Source: Winogradskyella sediminis
GTDB lineage: Bacteria; Bacteroidota; Bacteroidia; Flavobacteriales; Flavobacteriaceae
Length of the DNA: 64,000 nucleotides
Direction: 5' to 3'
Assembly: GCF_003387355.1 (NCBI RefSeq)
Contig: NZ_QUNH01000001.1
Location: 1,498,023 to 1,562,022, forward strand
Shown here: positions 31,812 through 41,343 of the stretch, piece after piece
Numbering within the stretch: position 1 is the first letter of the stretch
How the letters are laid out: the number at the start of each line of letters is the position of its first letter
The notes under the pieces: generated by a model
The model's database searches: none
Told to the model about the DNA's origin: nothing
Seen by the model: only the letters and a program-made list of their open reading frames with translations
Program-made: the position numbers and the translations under genes

Positions 31812-32914
31812 TGTTTTGGCTTAGATATCAAATTAGCTATAAAGATACTTAATTGTGTAGTAATGAGAAATAATTCTAAAACTGGCATTAAAATAATGAG
31901 GTCTGTTTCTTCAAATTTTTTAGCTGTAAAACCAAATGATAACCATTGAATGATAAAGCGCAATCCAATTAAAGATACAATCCATGGCCAAGCAAATCCG
32001 ATGAGTAATAAATAGCTTCCAAGTACCCAAAACAATAATGTTGAAAGATAAAATAGACTCAATAAAAATTTATGTTTTAATTTATAGAGACTAGCAGTGC
32101 TAATGTGCCTTCTTTTTTGGTGAATCCAATCTTTAAAACGTGTTTTCGGTTCAGAAATAGTGAAACTTTCTTTAGTGAAACAAACAGAGGTGTTAGAGGC
32201 GTTAGCTACTTCATTTATAAATAAATCGTCATCTCCAGATTTAATAGACATGTGGTTGTTAAATCCACGGTTATTAAAAAACAAAGCTTTTCTGTAAGCC
32301 ATATTACGACCTACACCCATATAAGGTTCACCCATTTTTGCATACGAAAAATACTGTAAAGCGGTCATTACAGTTTCAAACCTGATAAGTTTGTTTAATA
32401 CTGAAAATTTCTTTTTAGCATAGGCTCCATAACCTAGAACAATGGATTTATCGTTAGAAAAATGACTGCTTATTTGCGCAAGCCATTGTTCAGAGTTTGG
32501 TGTGCAATCGGCATCAGTGAATACTAAAAAATCATGTTTAGAAGCTTTTATGCCTAAGGTAAGTGCATATTTTTTATTTCCCCAAAAAGCTTCATTTGTT
32601 TTAACATCAACTAGTTTTATGTTGTCGTATTGCGCGTCAAAACGTTTCATGACTTCTAAGGTGTCGTCATACGAACTATCATTCACTAAGACAATTTCAA
32701 AATTTGAATAGTTTTGATTTAGTATTAGAGGAATGTTTTTTTTTAGATTTTCTGATTCATTTTTAGCACAGATAATTAGAGATATTGGGATGTGCTTTTT
32801 TAGTCGTGTTTCTGCACGTTTTAAACTAAAAAAGAATAGAAAACTAAGGTAATAAGCGATTTGAATACTAACTACTGCAACAAATGCATAACATAGCATT
32901 GAGGGAATGGTCAT
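31802..32914 (-). CDS. Membrane glycosyltransferase family 2
   Basis: A 370-residue integral membrane GT-A glycosyltransferase. One N-terminal helix, then the catalytic domain: LIICAKNESENLK, VLVNDSSYDDT, the metal DxD-like FTDADCTP, SGDDDLF and QKRRH (a QxxRW-like motif). Three C-terminal membrane helices follow. The donor and acceptor sugars are unknown; such enzymes often make surface polysaccharide or glycolipid. Clustered with a small membrane protein upstream and an ECF sigma factor downstream. Confidence 0.9.
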   Translation of the reverse strand: MTIPSMLCYAFVAVVSIQIAYYLSFLFFFSLKRAETRLKKHIPISLIICAKNESENLKKNIPLILNQNYSNFEIVLVNDSSYDDTLEVMKRFDAQYDNIKLVDVKTNEAFWGNKKYALTLGIKASKHDFLVFTDADCTPNSEQWLAQISSHFSNDKSIVLGYGAYAKKKFSVLNKLIRFETVMTALQYFSYAKMGEPYMGVGRNMAYRKALFFNNRGFNNHMSIKSGDDDLFINEVANASNTSVCFTKESFTISEPKTRFKDWIHQKRRHISTASLYKLKHKFLLSLFYLSTLLFWVLGSYLLLIGFAWPWIVSLIGLRFIIQWLSFGFTAKKFEETDLIILMPVLELFLITTQLSIFIANLISKPKHWK

Positions 32915-32920
32915 TAATAT

Positions 32921-33124
32921 TTAAGAATGTTGAGGTTCGCTACAGTCTTTGTATTGGTCTGGGGTTTTTCCACAAAAGCCGCAAGCTTCTCCTTCTTTAT
33001 TAAGCATAGGGTTTTGGCTGGCACAAGTGCCTGCAAATTTGCCATCTTTTTTTGCCCATATTTTTATAGCGATACCTGCCACTCCGATAGCTAATAATCC
33101 TAATGTAAGTAATAATAATTTCAT
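32921..33124 (-). CDS. Small cysteine-containing membrane-anchored protein
   Basis: A 67-residue protein with an N-terminal membrane helix (residues 2-23) followed by a short tail with four cysteines (GTCASQNPML..EACGFCG..YKDCSEPQ). The CGFC pattern could bind a metal or form disulfides. It is a recurring flavobacterial 'membrane or secreted protein' of unknown function. Six bases upstream of the glycosyltransferase gene in the same operon. Confidence 0.72.
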   Translation of the reverse strand: MKLLLLTLGLLAIGVAGIAIKIWAKKDGKFAGTCASQNPMLNKEGEACGFCGKTPDQYKDCSEPQHS

Positions 33125-33347
33125 CGGTTTATCTTTCTTTTTGTATTAATTGCCTTATAGCACCTTCTTAAACTTAATGATATTGGTTTAGCATTAAATT
33201 TTAAAGTGTTTCTCTTAAAGGCTTACTGAAATGCAAAGATAATGCTTTTACATTTATTTTCTTATTCATTTTTGTGTGACTTAACTTGTTGATGCTGTGT
33301 CTTATTACTAAATATAGATTTTTTACTAACTAATTAATTAAACAATT

Positions 33348-34034
33348 ATGAAAAAATTATTCGCGGAGTTCTTAGGAACGTTTTGGCTTGTGTTTGGAGG
33401 TTGTGGTAGTGCGATTTTTGCGGCTGCATTTCCCGAATTAGGAATTGGGTTTATGGGAGTAGCGCTAGCATTTGGACTTACAGTATTAACTATGGCTTAT
33501 GCTGTTGGACATATTTCTGGTGGTCATTTTAATCCGGCTGTATCTATTGGTCTTTGGGTAGGAGGAAAATTTGAGGCAAAAGATTTATTAGGATATATTT
33601 TGGCTCAAGTGATAGGAGCTATAGCTGCAGCAAGTGCATTGTACCTTATTGTATCTGGTAAAGCCGAATTTAGTGGAGTAGATGGTTTCGCAGCTAATGG
33701 TTATGGAGAGTTATCGCCAGGTGGTTTCAGTATGCTGTCTGCTCTAGTAATTGAAGTAATTTTAACTGCTTTTTTCTTAATAGTGATTTTAGGCAGTACT
33801 AATTATAGAGTTCCTAAAGGATTTGCACCTATTGCAATTGGTTTGGCTTTAACTCTTATTCACTTAATTAGTATTCCGGTGACCAATACTTCTGTAAATC
33901 CGGCAAGATCTTTAAGTCAAGCTATTTTTGCTGATGGTGCTTATTTATCTCAAGTTTGGATGTTTTGGGTGGCTCCGATAGTAGGTGCGGTTATTGGTGG
34001 AATTATTCATAAGTCCTTTTTCGAAAAAGAATAA
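33348..34034 (+). CDS. aqpZ: Aquaporin Z
   Basis: A 228-residue water channel with six helices and two half-helices. NPA motifs are at 62-64 (HFNPAVS) and 184-186 (VNPARS). The selectivity filter F43, H172, T181 and R187 corresponds to that of E. coli AqpZ (Phe, His, Thr, Arg), so it should pass water rather than glycerol. Single-gene unit: a 223-base gap without a recognised feature precedes it, and a strong terminator follows. Confidence 0.96.
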   Translation: MKKLFAEFLGTFWLVFGGCGSAIFAAAFPELGIGFMGVALAFGLTVLTMAYAVGHISGGHFNPAVSIGLWVGGKFEAKDLLGYILAQVIGAIAAASALYLIVSGKAEFSGVDGFAANGYGELSPGGFSMLSALVIEVILTAFFLIVILGSTNYRVPKGFAPIAIGLALTLIHLISIPVTNTSVNPARSLSQAIFADGAYLSQVWMFWVAPIVGAVIGGIIHKSFFEKE

Positions 34035-34053
34035 TATTCAAAACTGTATATCC

Positions 34054-34092
34054 AAAAAAAAGAGGTGCAATGTAAATAGCACCTCTTTTTTT
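34054..34092. terminator. Bidirectional terminator between aqpZ and the anti-sigma gene
   Basis: AGAGGTGC (34061-34068) pairs with GCACCTCT (34079-34086), with an A run on one side and a T run on the other. It serves both convergent units. Confidence 0.9.
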
Positions 34093-34109
34093 GGCTTTGA
34101 TTTTATTTT

Positions 34110-34901
34110 TTAATTTTCTTTTAAAGAAATTTCTGCAACTTCAGTATCATTTTCGTTGGCATTATCTCCTTTAGTACCAATTTTAATACTCAAAGCTAAA
34201 GCATCTTCCATGTATGGGATTTGTTTCAACTTACGATCAGATTCATCTAAAATACCTAAGTTAACCATTCTGTCTTGCAACTCGGCCCAAATTTGGTATT
34301 GTTGTTCTTTTGGTAATTGAGGAAGTGTAATCACATCTATCATAGATGTTTTTTCAACAGGATTTATGTAGGCTACAGTTTTTAAATTCTTAGCACGTCC
34401 ATTACCATTAAATACATATTTTTTAGAATCAGGATTGTTGAGCTTTAACAATTCCCTAGATAGTTCTTCTAATTTAGAGTTGTTATTTTCTATATCGCTT
34501 CGCAAGTCAAAAATTTCTTCAACAACAATATTGTTTTCATTATTTAAGGCCATATTCTTTTGGTAAAGCATTATTGAAGTTGCTGCAAATAATATTGCTG
34601 CTGCACTTGCTGCAATACTGTACCAAGGAGTTCTTTTTCGTGGTGCTAATGGAATGACTTTGGTATCATTAGTCTGTTCTAAAGATTTTAAAACATTACC
34701 TAAAATATATTGCGGCGCTTCAACGGCACCTGCCTTTGCTACAATTTCTAAATTATCTTGAAGCTTTTTGTACGCTTGTGCTACTTCAGGATAAGTAGAA
34801 ATAAAGTGTTCTACGTCTTTAGATGCTTCTAAAGAAAGGTCTCCAACCAAATACTTGTTAAGCAAGTCGGAATTTAAAAAGTTCTGTAAATTTTTTTCCA
34901 T
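34110..34901 (-). CDS. Anti-sigma factor (RskA-type)
   Basis: A 263-residue membrane regulator. The cytoplasmic N-terminus (residues ~8-60, LLNKYLVGDLSLEASKDVEHFI..PEVAQAYKKL) has the anti-sigma zinc-less helix pattern, one membrane helix is at about 93-112, and the outer part ends in a RskA-like beta domain (VAYINPVEKTSMIDVITLPQLPKEQQYQIWAELQDRMVNLG). It would hold the sigma factor encoded 11 bases upstream until a signal releases it. The ATG at 34901 is chosen over one two codons earlier. Confidence 0.9.
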   Translation of the reverse strand: MEKNLQNFLNSDLLNKYLVGDLSLEASKDVEHFISTYPEVAQAYKKLQDNLEIVAKAGAVEAPQYILGNVLKSLEQTNDTKVIPLAPRKRTPWYSIAASAAAILFAATSIMLYQKNMALNNENNIVVEEIFDLRSDIENNNSKLEELSRELLKLNNPDSKKYVFNGNGRAKNLKTVAYINPVEKTSMIDVITLPQLPKEQQYQIWAELQDRMVNLGILDESDRKLKQIPYMEDALALSIKIGTKGDNANENDTEVAEISLKEN

Positions 34902-34912
34902 GATCAAATAAT

Positions 34913-35446
34913 TTATGGATTGTAAACCTTTTTCAGTTCTCGTAATCCTATTTTTAATCTAGACTTAATTGTGCCAAGCGGAATATCTAATTCGTCGCTT
35001 GCCTCTTGTTGCGTCATGCCCTGAAAAAATAAGGCGTCTAACACAATTTGATATTTTTCTTCTAGTTTACCAACATGCTTTTTAATGTCCATGACATCTT
35101 GATTAAAATTTGTTGTTGGTAAGATATATACGTTAGATGTTTCAATTTGGACTTCTTTATGATAACGATTATTAAAACTTCGTAGTTTATCTATAGCGGT
35201 ATTTCGGGCGATACGAAATAACCAAGTAAAGAGTTTAGCCTTAGAGGCATCATATTTTGATGCGTTTTTCCATACTTTAATAAAGGTTTCTTGTAAGGCA
35301 TCTTGAGCAACTTCTTCATTTACCGTGATTTTTAAAATAACACCGTAAAGGCTGTTAGAATAATTTTCATAAAGCAAATTCAAAGCTCGTTTATCTCCTT
35401 GCTGAAGATAATCTATGATCTTTTGTTCTGTAGGTGATATACTCAA
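34913..35446 (-). CDS. ECF-type RNA polymerase sigma factor
   Basis: A 177-residue sigma-70 family protein: region 2 with LYENYSNSLYGVILKIT..AQDALQETFIKVWKNASKYDASKAKLFTWLFRIARNTAIDKLR and region 4 with VLDALFFQGMTQQEASDELDIPLGTIKSRLKIGLRELK. It is paired with the RskA-type anti-sigma factor immediately downstream. This SigK-like arrangement typically answers envelope or oxidative stress; the target set is unknown. Confidence 0.93.
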   Translation of the reverse strand: MSISPTEQKIIDYLQQGDKRALNLLYENYSNSLYGVILKITVNEEVAQDALQETFIKVWKNASKYDASKAKLFTWLFRIARNTAIDKLRSFNNRYHKEVQIETSNVYILPTTNFNQDVMDIKKHVGKLEEKYQIVLDALFFQGMTQQEASDELDIPLGTIKSRLKIGLRELKKVYNP

Positions 35447-35611
35447 AGTGTTAAAATCTTATTGTTTAGATAGTTAAAACGTCTAAATTTAATTTCTGAA
35501 CGTAAATATACTTAAATACACCTTAAAGGTGATAAATATAAAGTTTTAGAATGATTTTGTCTTCATAAGAGGTTGATTAATAGCGTTTTCAAATTGAAAT
35601 TATTCTAGATT

Positions 35612-35642
35612 CAAAAGTCACAATTCTAAATTGTGACTTTTG
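35612..35642. terminator. Perfect 13-bp hairpin downstream of murB
   Basis: CAAAAGTCACAAT (35612-35624), loop TCTAA, ATTGTGACTTTTG (35630-35642). It sits 2 bases beyond the murB stop codon and probably ends the aminotransferase-murB transcript, although the T tail in that direction is weak. Confidence 0.75.
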
Positions 35643-35644
35643 TT

Positions 35645-36658
35645 TTATATAATATTCACTTCCGTTTCAATACTGATATTAAAGAGTCGTCTTACCGTTT
35701 TTTGGATTAATTGCGCCAATTCAAAAATATCTTTACCATTAGCGTTGCCATAATTAACTAAGACTAAGGCTTGTTTTTGGTGTACTCCGTAATCTTTAAA
35801 ACGTTTACCTTTAAATCCGGCTTTTTCTATGAGCCATCCTGCAGGTATTTTTATAGCGTTATCAGATACTTTATAGGAAGGCACATCAGGAAACTGATTT
35901 TGTAATTCCATAAATGCTTCAGCTGTTATTATTGGATTCTTAAAAAAACTACCACTATTACCAATTTCTTTAGGATCTGGTAATTTACTTTGCCTAATGG
36001 CAATTACAGCTTTTGATATATCTTGAATGGTTGGGTTTACAATGCCCGCACATTCTAATTCGTGTCTAATAACACCATAATCCGTGTGTAGGTTATGATT
36101 GGTTTTTGTTAATTGAAGATTAACGCTAGTAATTATGTATTGTCCTTTTAAAGCTTGTTTAAAAATAGACTCTCTATAGCCAAAGTTACAATCAGATTTT
36201 GTAAATGTCTTTACGGATAGATTGTCTATTTTTATGGCTTCACAACTTACAAATACATCTTTTAGCTCAACTCCATAAGCACCAATATTCTGTATTGGAG
36301 CCGTACCAATATTTCCGGGTATTAAAGATAAATTTTCAATGCCTCCGTAATTTTGCGCTAAGCACCAAAGTACAAAGTTGTGCCAGTTTTCACCAGCCAT
36401 GGCTTTGATAACTACCGTGTCTGCAGTTTCACTAACAATCTCAATGCCTTTTAAGTTAATATGAAGCACCAAAGCCTTAATATCTTTAGTTAACAACATA
36501 TTGCTTCCTCCACCAAGAACAAATAAAGGAGTGCCGTGATGCGCTTTTAAAATGGTTTCTAGAGCAACAATAGTACTCACATCACAAAAAGATTGCGCTT
36601 TAGCATCGATACCAAAGGTGTTAAAAGGTTTTAAGGAAGCGTTGTTAATTATTGTCAT
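35645..36658 (-). CDS. murB: UDP-N-acetylenolpyruvoylglucosamine reductase
   Basis: A 337-residue FAD enzyme of peptidoglycan precursor synthesis, reducing the enolpyruvyl ether to UDP-MurNAc. FNTFGIDAKA near the start, the FAD-binding LGGGSNMLL, GNIGTAPIQNIGAYG and GNSGSFFKNP (proton-donor serine) are all present; the length fits the type I (E. coli-like) form. Its ATG overlaps the aminotransferase stop by one base (TAATG), so translation is coupled. Confidence 0.95.
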   Translation of the reverse strand: MTIINNASLKPFNTFGIDAKAQSFCDVSTIVALETILKAHHGTPLFVLGGGSNMLLTKDIKALVLHINLKGIEIVSETADTVVIKAMAGENWHNFVLWCLAQNYGGIENLSLIPGNIGTAPIQNIGAYGVELKDVFVSCEAIKIDNLSVKTFTKSDCNFGYRESIFKQALKGQYIITSVNLQLTKTNHNLHTDYGVIRHELECAGIVNPTIQDISKAVIAIRQSKLPDPKEIGNSGSFFKNPIITAEAFMELQNQFPDVPSYKVSDNAIKIPAGWLIEKAGFKGKRFKDYGVHQKQALVLVNYGNANGKDIFELAQLIQKTVRRLFNISIETEVNII

Positions 36659-37848
36659 TAGTCTTTATATACCTTTAATCCTTCTTCTAAAATTTTAACT
36701 GCAGTTCGTAAGCTATCTTCATTTAAAACATAGGCAATACGGATTTGGTTTAAACCTACTCCTGGTGTAGAATAGAAACCTGCTGCAGGTGCTACCATTA
36801 CCGTGTTGTTATTATAATCAAAAGATTCTAACAACCATTTTGCAAAATGATCTGAGTTTTTTACTGGTAATTCTGCAATACAATAAAAAGCACCATTTGG
36901 GTTTGCAACTTTAACGCCATCGATTTTTTCTAATGCTTCAATCAAAGTATTTCTACGTTTTACGTACTCTTCTTTAACATCATCAAAATAACTTTGCGGT
37001 GTATCTAAGGCTGCTTCGCTTGCAATTTGTGCAAGGGTCGGTGGACTTAATCTGGCTTGAGCAAATTTTAAGGCCGTCTTTATAAAGTCTTTATTTTTAG
37101 AAACTAAATACCCAATACGAGCTCCACACATACTGTAGCGTTTAGATACAGAATCTATTACAATAGCGTGTTGTTCTAAACCAGGTTCTTGTAAGATAGA
37201 ATAGTGCGATACATCATCGTACACAAACTCTCTATAGACCTCGTCTGCGATTAAAAATAAATCGTGTTTTTTTACGATGTCTGCAAGTTGTTTTATTTCT
37301 TCTTTCGAATATAAATATCCAGTTGGGTTACCAGGATTACAAATTAAAATAGCCTTGGTCTTTGGAGTAATTAATTTTTCAAATTCTTCAATCGGAGGAA
37401 GAGCGAAATTATCTTCAATTTTAGAAATTACTGGTACAACATTGACGCCAGAAGCTGTTGAAAATCCATTATAATTGGCATAAAACGGCTCTGGAATAAT
37501 AATTTCATCACCTTGGTCCATAATACTACCAAAGGCAAATAGAAGAGCTTCACTGCCTCCTGTTGTTACAATAATGTCATTATGAGACACTGCTATTGAG
37601 TTACGCTCGTAGTACTCAGCAATTTTTATTCTATAACTCTCTGCTCCTTCAGATCGACTATAAGCTAAGGTTTCAATGGTGCTATTTTTTATGGCATCTA
37701 AGGCTACTTGAGGAGTTTTTATATCTGGTTGACCTATATTAAGATAGAAGATGTTTTTACCTTTTTTTTGTGCTGCTTCAGCATAGGGTACCAATTTTCT
37801 AATTGGCGATTCTGGCATCTGGTTGCCTTTGTTTGATATTAATGGCAT
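36658..37848 (-). CDS. PLP-dependent class I/II aminotransferase (aspartate aminotransferase-like)
   Basis: A 396-residue fold-type I aminotransferase. LNIGQPDIKTP near the N-terminus, ICNPGNPTGYLYS, DEVYREFVYD, the PLP lysine K236 in SVSKRYSMCGARIGY and the C-terminal RIAYVLN are diagnostic of the I-gamma aspartate/aromatic group. The physiological amino donor is not certain. First gene of a coupled pair with murB. Confidence 0.9.
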   Translation of the reverse strand: MPLISNKGNQMPESPIRKLVPYAEAAQKKGKNIFYLNIGQPDIKTPQVALDAIKNSTIETLAYSRSEGAESYRIKIAEYYERNSIAVSHNDIIVTTGGSEALLFAFGSIMDQGDEIIIPEPFYANYNGFSTASGVNVVPVISKIEDNFALPPIEEFEKLITPKTKAILICNPGNPTGYLYSKEEIKQLADIVKKHDLFLIADEVYREFVYDDVSHYSILQEPGLEQHAIVIDSVSKRYSMCGARIGYLVSKNKDFIKTALKFAQARLSPPTLAQIASEAALDTPQSYFDDVKEEYVKRRNTLIEALEKIDGVKVANPNGAFYCIAELPVKNSDHFAKWLLESFDYNNNTVMVAPAAGFYSTPGVGLNQIRIAYVLNEDSLRTAVKILEEGLKVYKD

Positions 37849-37910
37849 TTAATAATGGTTTTAAAGTGCTAAGTTCTGAAAAATCTTAATGTTAATCGGA
37901 AAAAATACAT

Positions 37911-37945
37911 AAAAAAATGAGCCCTCAATTTGAGCGCTCATTTTA
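37911..37945 (-). terminator. Terminator of the DUF1573 gene
   Basis: On the minus strand AATGAGCGCTCAA / TTGAGGGCTCATT pair with one mismatch, followed by seven T. Confidence 0.85.
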
Positions 37946-37969
37946 AAATTTTTAAAAGGTTAAGTTTTA

Positions 37970-38395
37970 CTATTGTTCTAGCATACTTTTACTTTTCTTT
38001 TCTAAGACACTAGTCTTATTTGGATCAATTACTAAACCTTTTATTTTTAATGCTACTGTTGGTGTGTCAGCATTAGAAAATACAGTAATTGTTTTTCTAA
38101 TTGGGTTGACTCTTTTAGTATCGTATTTTACTTCTATTTCACCAGATTCACCAGGCATAATTGGTCCTTTTGGTTTTTTAGGAACGGTACAACCACAAGT
38201 AGATTTTACATTAGAAATTACTAAAGGAGCATCTCCTGTATTGGTAAATTCAAAGACTCTTACTCCATTAGCACCTTTTTCAATGGTACCGTAATCTATT
38301 ACATCGGTCTTAAATTCAATTTTTGCTACTTTTTCTTGAGCAAATGAACCTAGACTTATTAATCCTACAAATAATACTGTTATTAAATTTTTCAT
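37970..38395 (-). CDS. Secreted DUF1573 protein
   Basis: A 141-residue exported protein: signal peptide (cleavage after GSFAQ) and one DUF1573 domain, an immunoglobulin-like beta sandwich (IDYGTIEKGANGVRVFEFTNTGDAPLVISNVKSTCGCTVPKKPKGPIMPGESGEIEVKYD). The CGC pair in STCGCTVP is typical. Role unknown; related domains occur in envelope and cilia-like proteins. The ATG at 38395 is used rather than the one just upstream. Confidence 0.85.
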   Translation of the reverse strand: MKNLITVLFVGLISLGSFAQEKVAKIEFKTDVIDYGTIEKGANGVRVFEFTNTGDAPLVISNVKSTCGCTVPKKPKGPIMPGESGEIEVKYDTKRVNPIRKTITVFSNADTPTVALKIKGLVIDPNKTSVLEKKSKSMLEQ

Positions 38396-38538
38396 CACTA
38401 TAATTTTGATTAGTCAAACTTAGTTACTTTTTCATTCCTAGCAAAATTTATTAGACGTATAACACTTCATTTAACAGAAAATTTGACTTTTAAACTTATA
38501 TTCTTACGCTAATAATTTTTCAAAAAAGGAATTATAAG

Positions 38539-38546
38539 TACTTTTG
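38539..38546 (+). promoter_or_regulatory. Promoter -7 box of valS
   Basis: TACTTTTG matches TAnnTTTG. It covers an apparent upstream start codon at 38544 and so fixes the valS start at the ATG at 38577. Confidence 0.55.
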
Positions 38547-38576
38547 ACAGTTCTATTACAAAAACAATACCAAAAC

Positions 38577-41207
38577 ATGCAAATTCCATCTAAATATAAC
38601 CCCTCAACAGTAGAAAATAAGTGGTACGACTACTGGATGAAGCACAATTACTTTCATTCTAAACCAGACGAGAGAGAACCCTATACTATCGTTATTCCTC
38701 CGCCTAACGTTACAGGAATTTTGCATATGGGACACATGTTGAATAATACTATTCAAGATGTATTAATTCGTAGAGCACGTTTATTGGGTAAAAACGCATG
38801 TTGGGTGCCTGGTACCGATCATGCCTCAATTGCCACTGAAGCTAAAGTCGTGGCTAAACTAAAAGAGCAAGGGATCGATAAAAACGATTTGTCTCGCGAC
38901 GAATTTTTAGCTCATGCATGGGAATGGACTGAAGAGTATGGAGGTGTTATTTTAGAACAACTTAAAAAGTTAGGCTGTTCTTGCGATTGGGATCGTACTA
39001 AATTTACTATGGATGACGATATGTCAGAAGCTGTAATTAAAGTGTTTGTAGATCTTTATAATAAAGGACTTATTTACAGAGGTTATCGTATGGTGAATTG
39101 GGATCCAGAAGCCCAAACAACTTTATCTGATGAAGAGGTTATTCACGTTGAAAAACAAGGGGCGCTCTATTATTTAGAATACAAAGTAGAGGGGAGTGAT
39201 GAAAAATTAACCATCGCCACCACAAGACCAGAAACCATTTTTGGAGATACTGCAATATGTATTAACCCTAAGGATGAACGTTTTTTACATCTCAAAGGAA
39301 AAAAAGCGATTGTACCTATTTGTGGACGCGTAATACCTATTATTGAAGATGAATATGTGGATGTGGAATTTGGTACAGGATGTTTAAAAGTTACACCTGC
39401 ACACGATGAAAATGATAAAATTTTAGGTGATAAGCATCAACTGGAAGTAGTTGATATTTTTAATGCAGACGCAAGTTTAAATAGTTTCGGAATGCATTAT
39501 GAAGGTCAGGATCGTTTTGTAGTTAGAAAAGCCATTACTAAAGAACTTGAAGAATTAGGAGTTTTAGTAAAAACTGAAACTCATATTAATAAAGTTGGAA
39601 CGTCTGAACGTACTAAAGCTGTTATAGAACCAAGATTAAGTGATCAGTGGTTTTTAAAAATGGAGGAACTGGCGCAACCAGCTATTGATGCCGTTTTAAA
39701 AACTGGAGATGTAAAATTATTTCCAAAGAAATTTGAAAATACATATCGTCACTGGATGGAGAATATTCGCGATTGGAATATTTCTCGTCAATTACTTTGG
39801 GGACAGCAAATCCCTGCATTTTATTATGGAGACGGAAAAGAAGATTTTGTGGTTGCAGAGACCAGAGAAGTTGCTGTAAAACTTGCCCAAGAAAAAACGA
39901 ATAATTTTGCATTATCAGCAGAAGATTTAAGACAGGAAACCGATGCTTTAGACACTTGGTTTAGTTCTTGGTTATGGCCAATGAGTGTGTTTGATGGTAT
40001 TCGTAATCCTGAAAACGAAGAGATAAAATATTATTATCCTACAAACGATTTAGTCACTGGACCAGATATTTTATTCTTTTGGGTAGCACGTATGATAATT
40101 GCTGGTTACGAATACAAAGATGAAAAGCCATTTGAGAATGTTTACCTTACTGGTTTGGTAAGAGATAAACAAAGACGAAAAATGTCTAAGTCGCTAGGTA
40201 ATTCTCCAGATGCTTTAAAATTAATTGAGGAATACACTGCAGATGGTGTTAGAGTAGGGTTATTGTTAAGTTCCGCTGCAGGAAATGATTTAATGTTTGA
40301 TGAAGCACTTTGCCAACAAGGAAAAGGGTTTGGTAACAAAATATGGAATGCCTTTCAATTAACTAATTTATGGGAAGTAGCAGATATAGAGCAGCCAAAT
40401 TCTAGCAAAATCGCCTTAGAGTGGTACGAGGCTAAATTTCAATCTGTACTTGTAGAGATCGAAGATCATTTTAGCAAATATAGATTAAGTGATGCTTTAA
40501 TGGCAATTTATAAGTTGATTTATGATGATTTCTGCGGTTGGATGTTAGAGATGGTAAAACCAGCTTATCAACAGCCCATTGACAAAACGACCTATGAGAA
40601 AGTTATGTCTATTTTTGAAGATAATTTAAAAATTGTACATCCTTTTATGCCATTTTTAACTGAAGATATATGGCATTATATTAAGGAGCGTTCACCAGAA
40701 GAAGCCTTGATTATTGCTAAGTGGCCGGAGTCAAAACCAATTAATCAAGATTTGATTTCTGAGTTTGAATTTGCATCCGAAGTAATTTCTGGAATAAGAA
40801 ATATTAGAAAACAAAAAAATATTGCTTTCAAAGACGCAATTGGATTTTCTGTAGTGAATAATGAAAATGTAAATTCTACATTTGATGAAGTGATTTCAAA
40901 ACTAGGAAACCTTGAAAGTTTTGAATATGTTACCGAAGCAGTAGAAGGTGCGTTAACATATAGAGTAAAGTCTAATGAGTACTTTATTCCTATGGAAGGA
41001 AGTATTGATGTTGAGGCTGAAATTAAAAAGTTAACTGAAGAATTAAATTATACCGAAGGATTCTTAAAATCAGTGCAGAAGAAATTATCTAATGAGCGTT
41101 TTGTAGCAGGTGCACCAGAACAAGTGGTGGCAGCAGAGAAAAAGAAAGAAGCTGATGCTTTAGCTAAGATTGAAACTATAAACGCTAGTTTGGCAAGTTT
41201 GAAGTAA
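38577..41207 (+). CDS. valS: Valyl-tRNA synthetase
   Basis: An 876-residue class Ia synthetase. The HIGH motif is HMGH (50-53, preceded by PPPNVTGIL), the KMSKS loop begins at K535, and [17 protein letters not shown] and the editing domain ([16 protein letters not shown]) are typical of ValRS. The C-terminal coiled coil (about 805-876, [27 protein letters not shown]) that contacts the tRNA elbow is present. The start at 38577 is set by the promoter box. Followed by a palindromic repeat. Confidence 0.97.
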   Translation: MQIPSKYNPSTVENKWYDYWMKHNYFHSKPDEREPYTIVIPPPNVTGILHMGHMLNNTIQDVLIRRARLLGKNACWVPGTDHASIATEAKVVAKLKEQGIDKNDLSRDEFLAHAWEWTEEYGGVILEQLKKLGCSCDWDRTKFTMDDDMSEAVIKVFVDLYNKGLIYRGYRMVNWDPEAQTTLSDEEVIHVEKQGALYYLEYKVEGSDEKLTIATTRPETIFGDTAICINPKDERFLHLKGKKAIVPICGRVIPIIEDEYVDVEFGTGCLKVTPAHDENDKILGDKHQLEVVDIFNADASLNSFGMHYEGQDRFVVRKAITKELEELGVLVKTETHINKVGTSERTKAVIEPRLSDQWFLKMEELAQPAIDAVLKTGDVKLFPKKFENTYRHWMENIRDWNISRQLLWGQQIPAFYYGDGKEDFVVAETREVAVKLAQEKTNNFALSAEDLRQETDALDTWFSSWLWPMSVFDGIRNPENEEIKYYYPTNDLVTGPDILFFWVARMIIAGYEYKDEKPFENVYLTGLVRDKQRRKMSKSLGNSPDALKLIEEYTADGVRVGLLLSSAAGNDLMFDEALCQQGKGFGNKIWNAFQLTNLWEVADIEQPNSSKIALEWYEAKFQSVLVEIEDHFSKYRLSDALMAIYKLIYDDFCGWMLEMVKPAYQQPIDKTTYEKVMSIFEDNLKIVHPFMPFLTEDIWHYIKERSPEEALIIAKWPESKPINQDLISEFEFASEVISGIRNIRKQKNIAFKDAIGFSVVNNENVNSTFDEVISKLGNLESFEYVTEAVEGALTYRVKSNEYFIPMEGSIDVEAEIKKLTEELNYTEGFLKSVQKKLSNERFVAGAPEQVVAAEKKKEADALAKIETINASLASLK

Positions 41208-41214
41208 TAAATAT

Positions 41215-41245
41215 AACCTGCAAGGTTTCTAAAGCCTTGTAGGTT
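41215..41245. repeat. Palindromic repeat, ACCTnnCA..TG..AGGT family (copy 2)
   Basis: AACCTGCAAGG (41215-41225) and CCTTGTAGGTT (41235-41245) form an 11-bp stem with one G-U pair around TTTCTAAAG. It lies 8 bases after valS, like the copy at 23181 after a plus-strand gene. Confidence 0.65.
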
Positions 41246-41321
41246 TATTTTAAGATGAATTAACATCTTCATTAAGTAGAATAAAACTAATCGAGGATCT
41301 TCTTTAATCTAAAAGCAAAGG

Positions 41322-41343
41322 GGTAGAAATGTCTTTTTCTACC
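41322..41343 (-). terminator. Terminator overlapping the rodA end
   Basis: GGTAGAAA (41322-41329) and TTTCTACC (41336-41343) form an 8-bp stem that includes the last rodA codons. The minus-strand sequence after it is pyrimidine-rich. Confidence 0.5.
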
